Assembly: GCA_905234205.1 (NCBI GenBank)
Contig: CAJOGG010000162.1
Span: 5,630 to 11,803, forward strand
Length of the DNA: 6,174 nucleotides
Reading direction: 5' to 3'
Origin: an uncultured Synergistales bacterium
GTDB taxonomy: Bacteria; Synergistota; Synergistia; Synergistales; Aminobacteriaceae
The stretch's first letter is position 1. Every line of letters starts with the position of its first letter. The notes under the pieces were generated by a model that did not search any database, was not told where the DNA came from, and saw only the letters and a program-made list of their open reading frames with translations. A program made the translations under genes and the position numbers. Of the stretch, positions 4,980 to 6,174 are shown piece by piece.

Positions 4980-6174
4980 CAAGAACAATCCTGTAAATGG
5001 CTCGTGTTATATAGTTCAGATGTCAATGAGTACAAGGCCCTCACGATAAACTGCTCCGACGACGAGAACCTGAAATTATTAGCTAGCACCGACGACACTA
5101 TAAAACTTTTCAAAAACGCTCACACAGTCCCGGAAAAAGTTGAAGCATGGAAGGAAACTTACGAAGCAAAAATTCACGGTGACTTGATATTCTCGAAGGA
5201 TTCAACAGCGTATCAAATCGGGGTCAAGCCTTTACGAAAAAGGGATCTGATAGAGTTCAACCCGGAAGATAAAATTGTGAACAGATTCGAAGAGATTCTC
5301 CGCCATAACAACGTAAGCGACAAAGAAAACTCCTTCAACAGGTTAATAGCGTTATTCATATGCAAGTTAGTTGACGAAATCACGAAGACAGAAGACAGCG
5401 AAGTAGAATTTCAGTACAAACAGGGAGCGGACTCCTACGAGACTTTAAATGACAGACTCCAGAAACTTCACAGCGTCGGTATGGATAATTTCATGCATGA
5501 GAAAGTTTTTTATGTTGACCCGGAATATGCCGACAGACTGTTCTCAAAATACAGAGGTTCGGACCAAAAGAAAGCCATTGCCGAATTACGCGACACTATA
5601 CGCAAGCTAAAATTTTATTCAAATAACGATTTTGCCTTCAAAGAGATACGCAACGAGGAACTATTCCGCCAGAACGGTAAAATTCTAGTGGAAATGGTGC
5701 AGTTGTTCGAGAAATATAGAATCGTTTACACGTCAAAGCATCAATTTTTAGGGGACATGTTCGAGCAATTACTTAATAAAGGTTTCAAGCAGAACGAAGG
5801 ACAATTTTTTACGCCCATGCCGATAACGAGATTCATATGGGATTGTCTGCCTGTTGAACGATTTATTGGAGCTAATTACCCAAGAATAATTGATTACGCT
5901 TGCGGAGCCGGACATTTCTTGACGGAAGCTATAGAGGCTGTGAACCATTTCGCGAAATTTGACAAGAAGAATAACGATTGGGTACGCGATCGCATTTATG
6001 GAATTGAGAAGGATTACAGACTCGCACGTGTAGCAAAAATTTCCTTGTTCATGAACGGAGCGGGCGAGGGCAATATAATTTTCGGCGACGGACTCGAGAA
6101 CAATCCCGACAAAGGCATCAAACCAAACAATTTCGATATACTCGTGGCGAATCCTCCTTACTCGATCAAAGACT
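4980..6174 (+). pseudogene. Restriction-modification protein, linker and N6-adenine methylase part; cut by the window edge
   Basis: This continues the 4557 frame after the amber codon and is open to the last base. Codons 142-395 are a mostly helical linker that includes a coiled-coil-like stretch around EELFRQNGKILVEMVQLFEK. The methylase then appears in the order of type I HsdM and type IIG gamma-class enzymes: GQFFTPM (codons 415-421), motif I DYACGAGHF (446-454, S-adenosylmethionine binding), GIEKDYRLARVA (second strand of the binding fold), GDGLENN, and ANPPYS with catalytic NPPY at codons 532-535. It would methylate adenine N6 in a target recognised by a C-terminal region not present here. 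Every motif is preserved and no second lesion exists, so decay is recent or the TAG is read through. Labelled pseudogene only because of the upstream stop; if the TAG is an error this is the body of one intact gene. Confidence 0.75.

Noticed and set aside
1..6174. CRISPR array, tRNA, rRNA, insertion sequence ends or attachment sites
   Set aside because: I saw no regularly spaced repeats, no cloverleaf with T-loop consensus, no rRNA-like conserved stretches, and no terminal inverted repeats with target duplications by eye.

Overview
This window looks like chromosomal DNA from an anaerobic, diaminopimelate-making bacterium of moderate, slightly AT-rich composition. The gene set is a FucO-like iron alcohol dehydrogenase, dapF, a long GH57/DUF3536 protein and a NodB-type deacetylase. 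That set suggests an uncultured gut or sediment anaerobe, possibly Synergistota-like. This placement is an inference from remembered protein resemblance only and is weak.

Layout. Positions 1-261 (+) hold the last 86 residues of an iron-dependent alcohol dehydrogenase, followed by a GC-rich hairpin at 269-291. Positions 292-473 hold no intact gene. Fragments in shifted frames there resemble the C-terminal tail of an Rpn/PD-(D/E)XK transposase-like protein. A hairpin with U-tracts at 474-505 closes the leftward operon and could also stop rightward transcription. The leftward operon runs from 3769 down to 512: a GH57 glycoside hydrolase-like gene, then dapF one base later. The GH57 gene is split by a frameshift near 3010-3035. 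The catalytic Glu lies in the upstream piece. The catalytic-Asp motif lies just beyond the break and upstream of the first ATG of the downstream piece.

Between 3770 and 3872 two back-to-back promoters, each with a perfect TATAAT, interlock over the same ~35 bp. The rightward one drives a membrane-anchored polysaccharide deacetylase (3873-4553). Three bases after its stop begins a single-chain restriction-modification gene (4557 to the window end). It has a PD-(D/E)XK nuclease domain followed by an N6-adenine methylase, and the right edge cuts it inside the NPPY region. An in-frame amber codon at 4977-4979 separates the nuclease domain from the rest. The frame is otherwise open for all 538 complete codons.

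The two main points are therefore two otherwise well-preserved long genes, each broken by one small lesion, on either side of a shared promoter. The lesions may be real inactivation, recoding or readthrough, or sequence/assembly error. The window alone cannot decide. I do not see a clearly new system. The closest candidate is the fused nuclease-methylase gene translationally coupled to a cell-envelope deacetylase.
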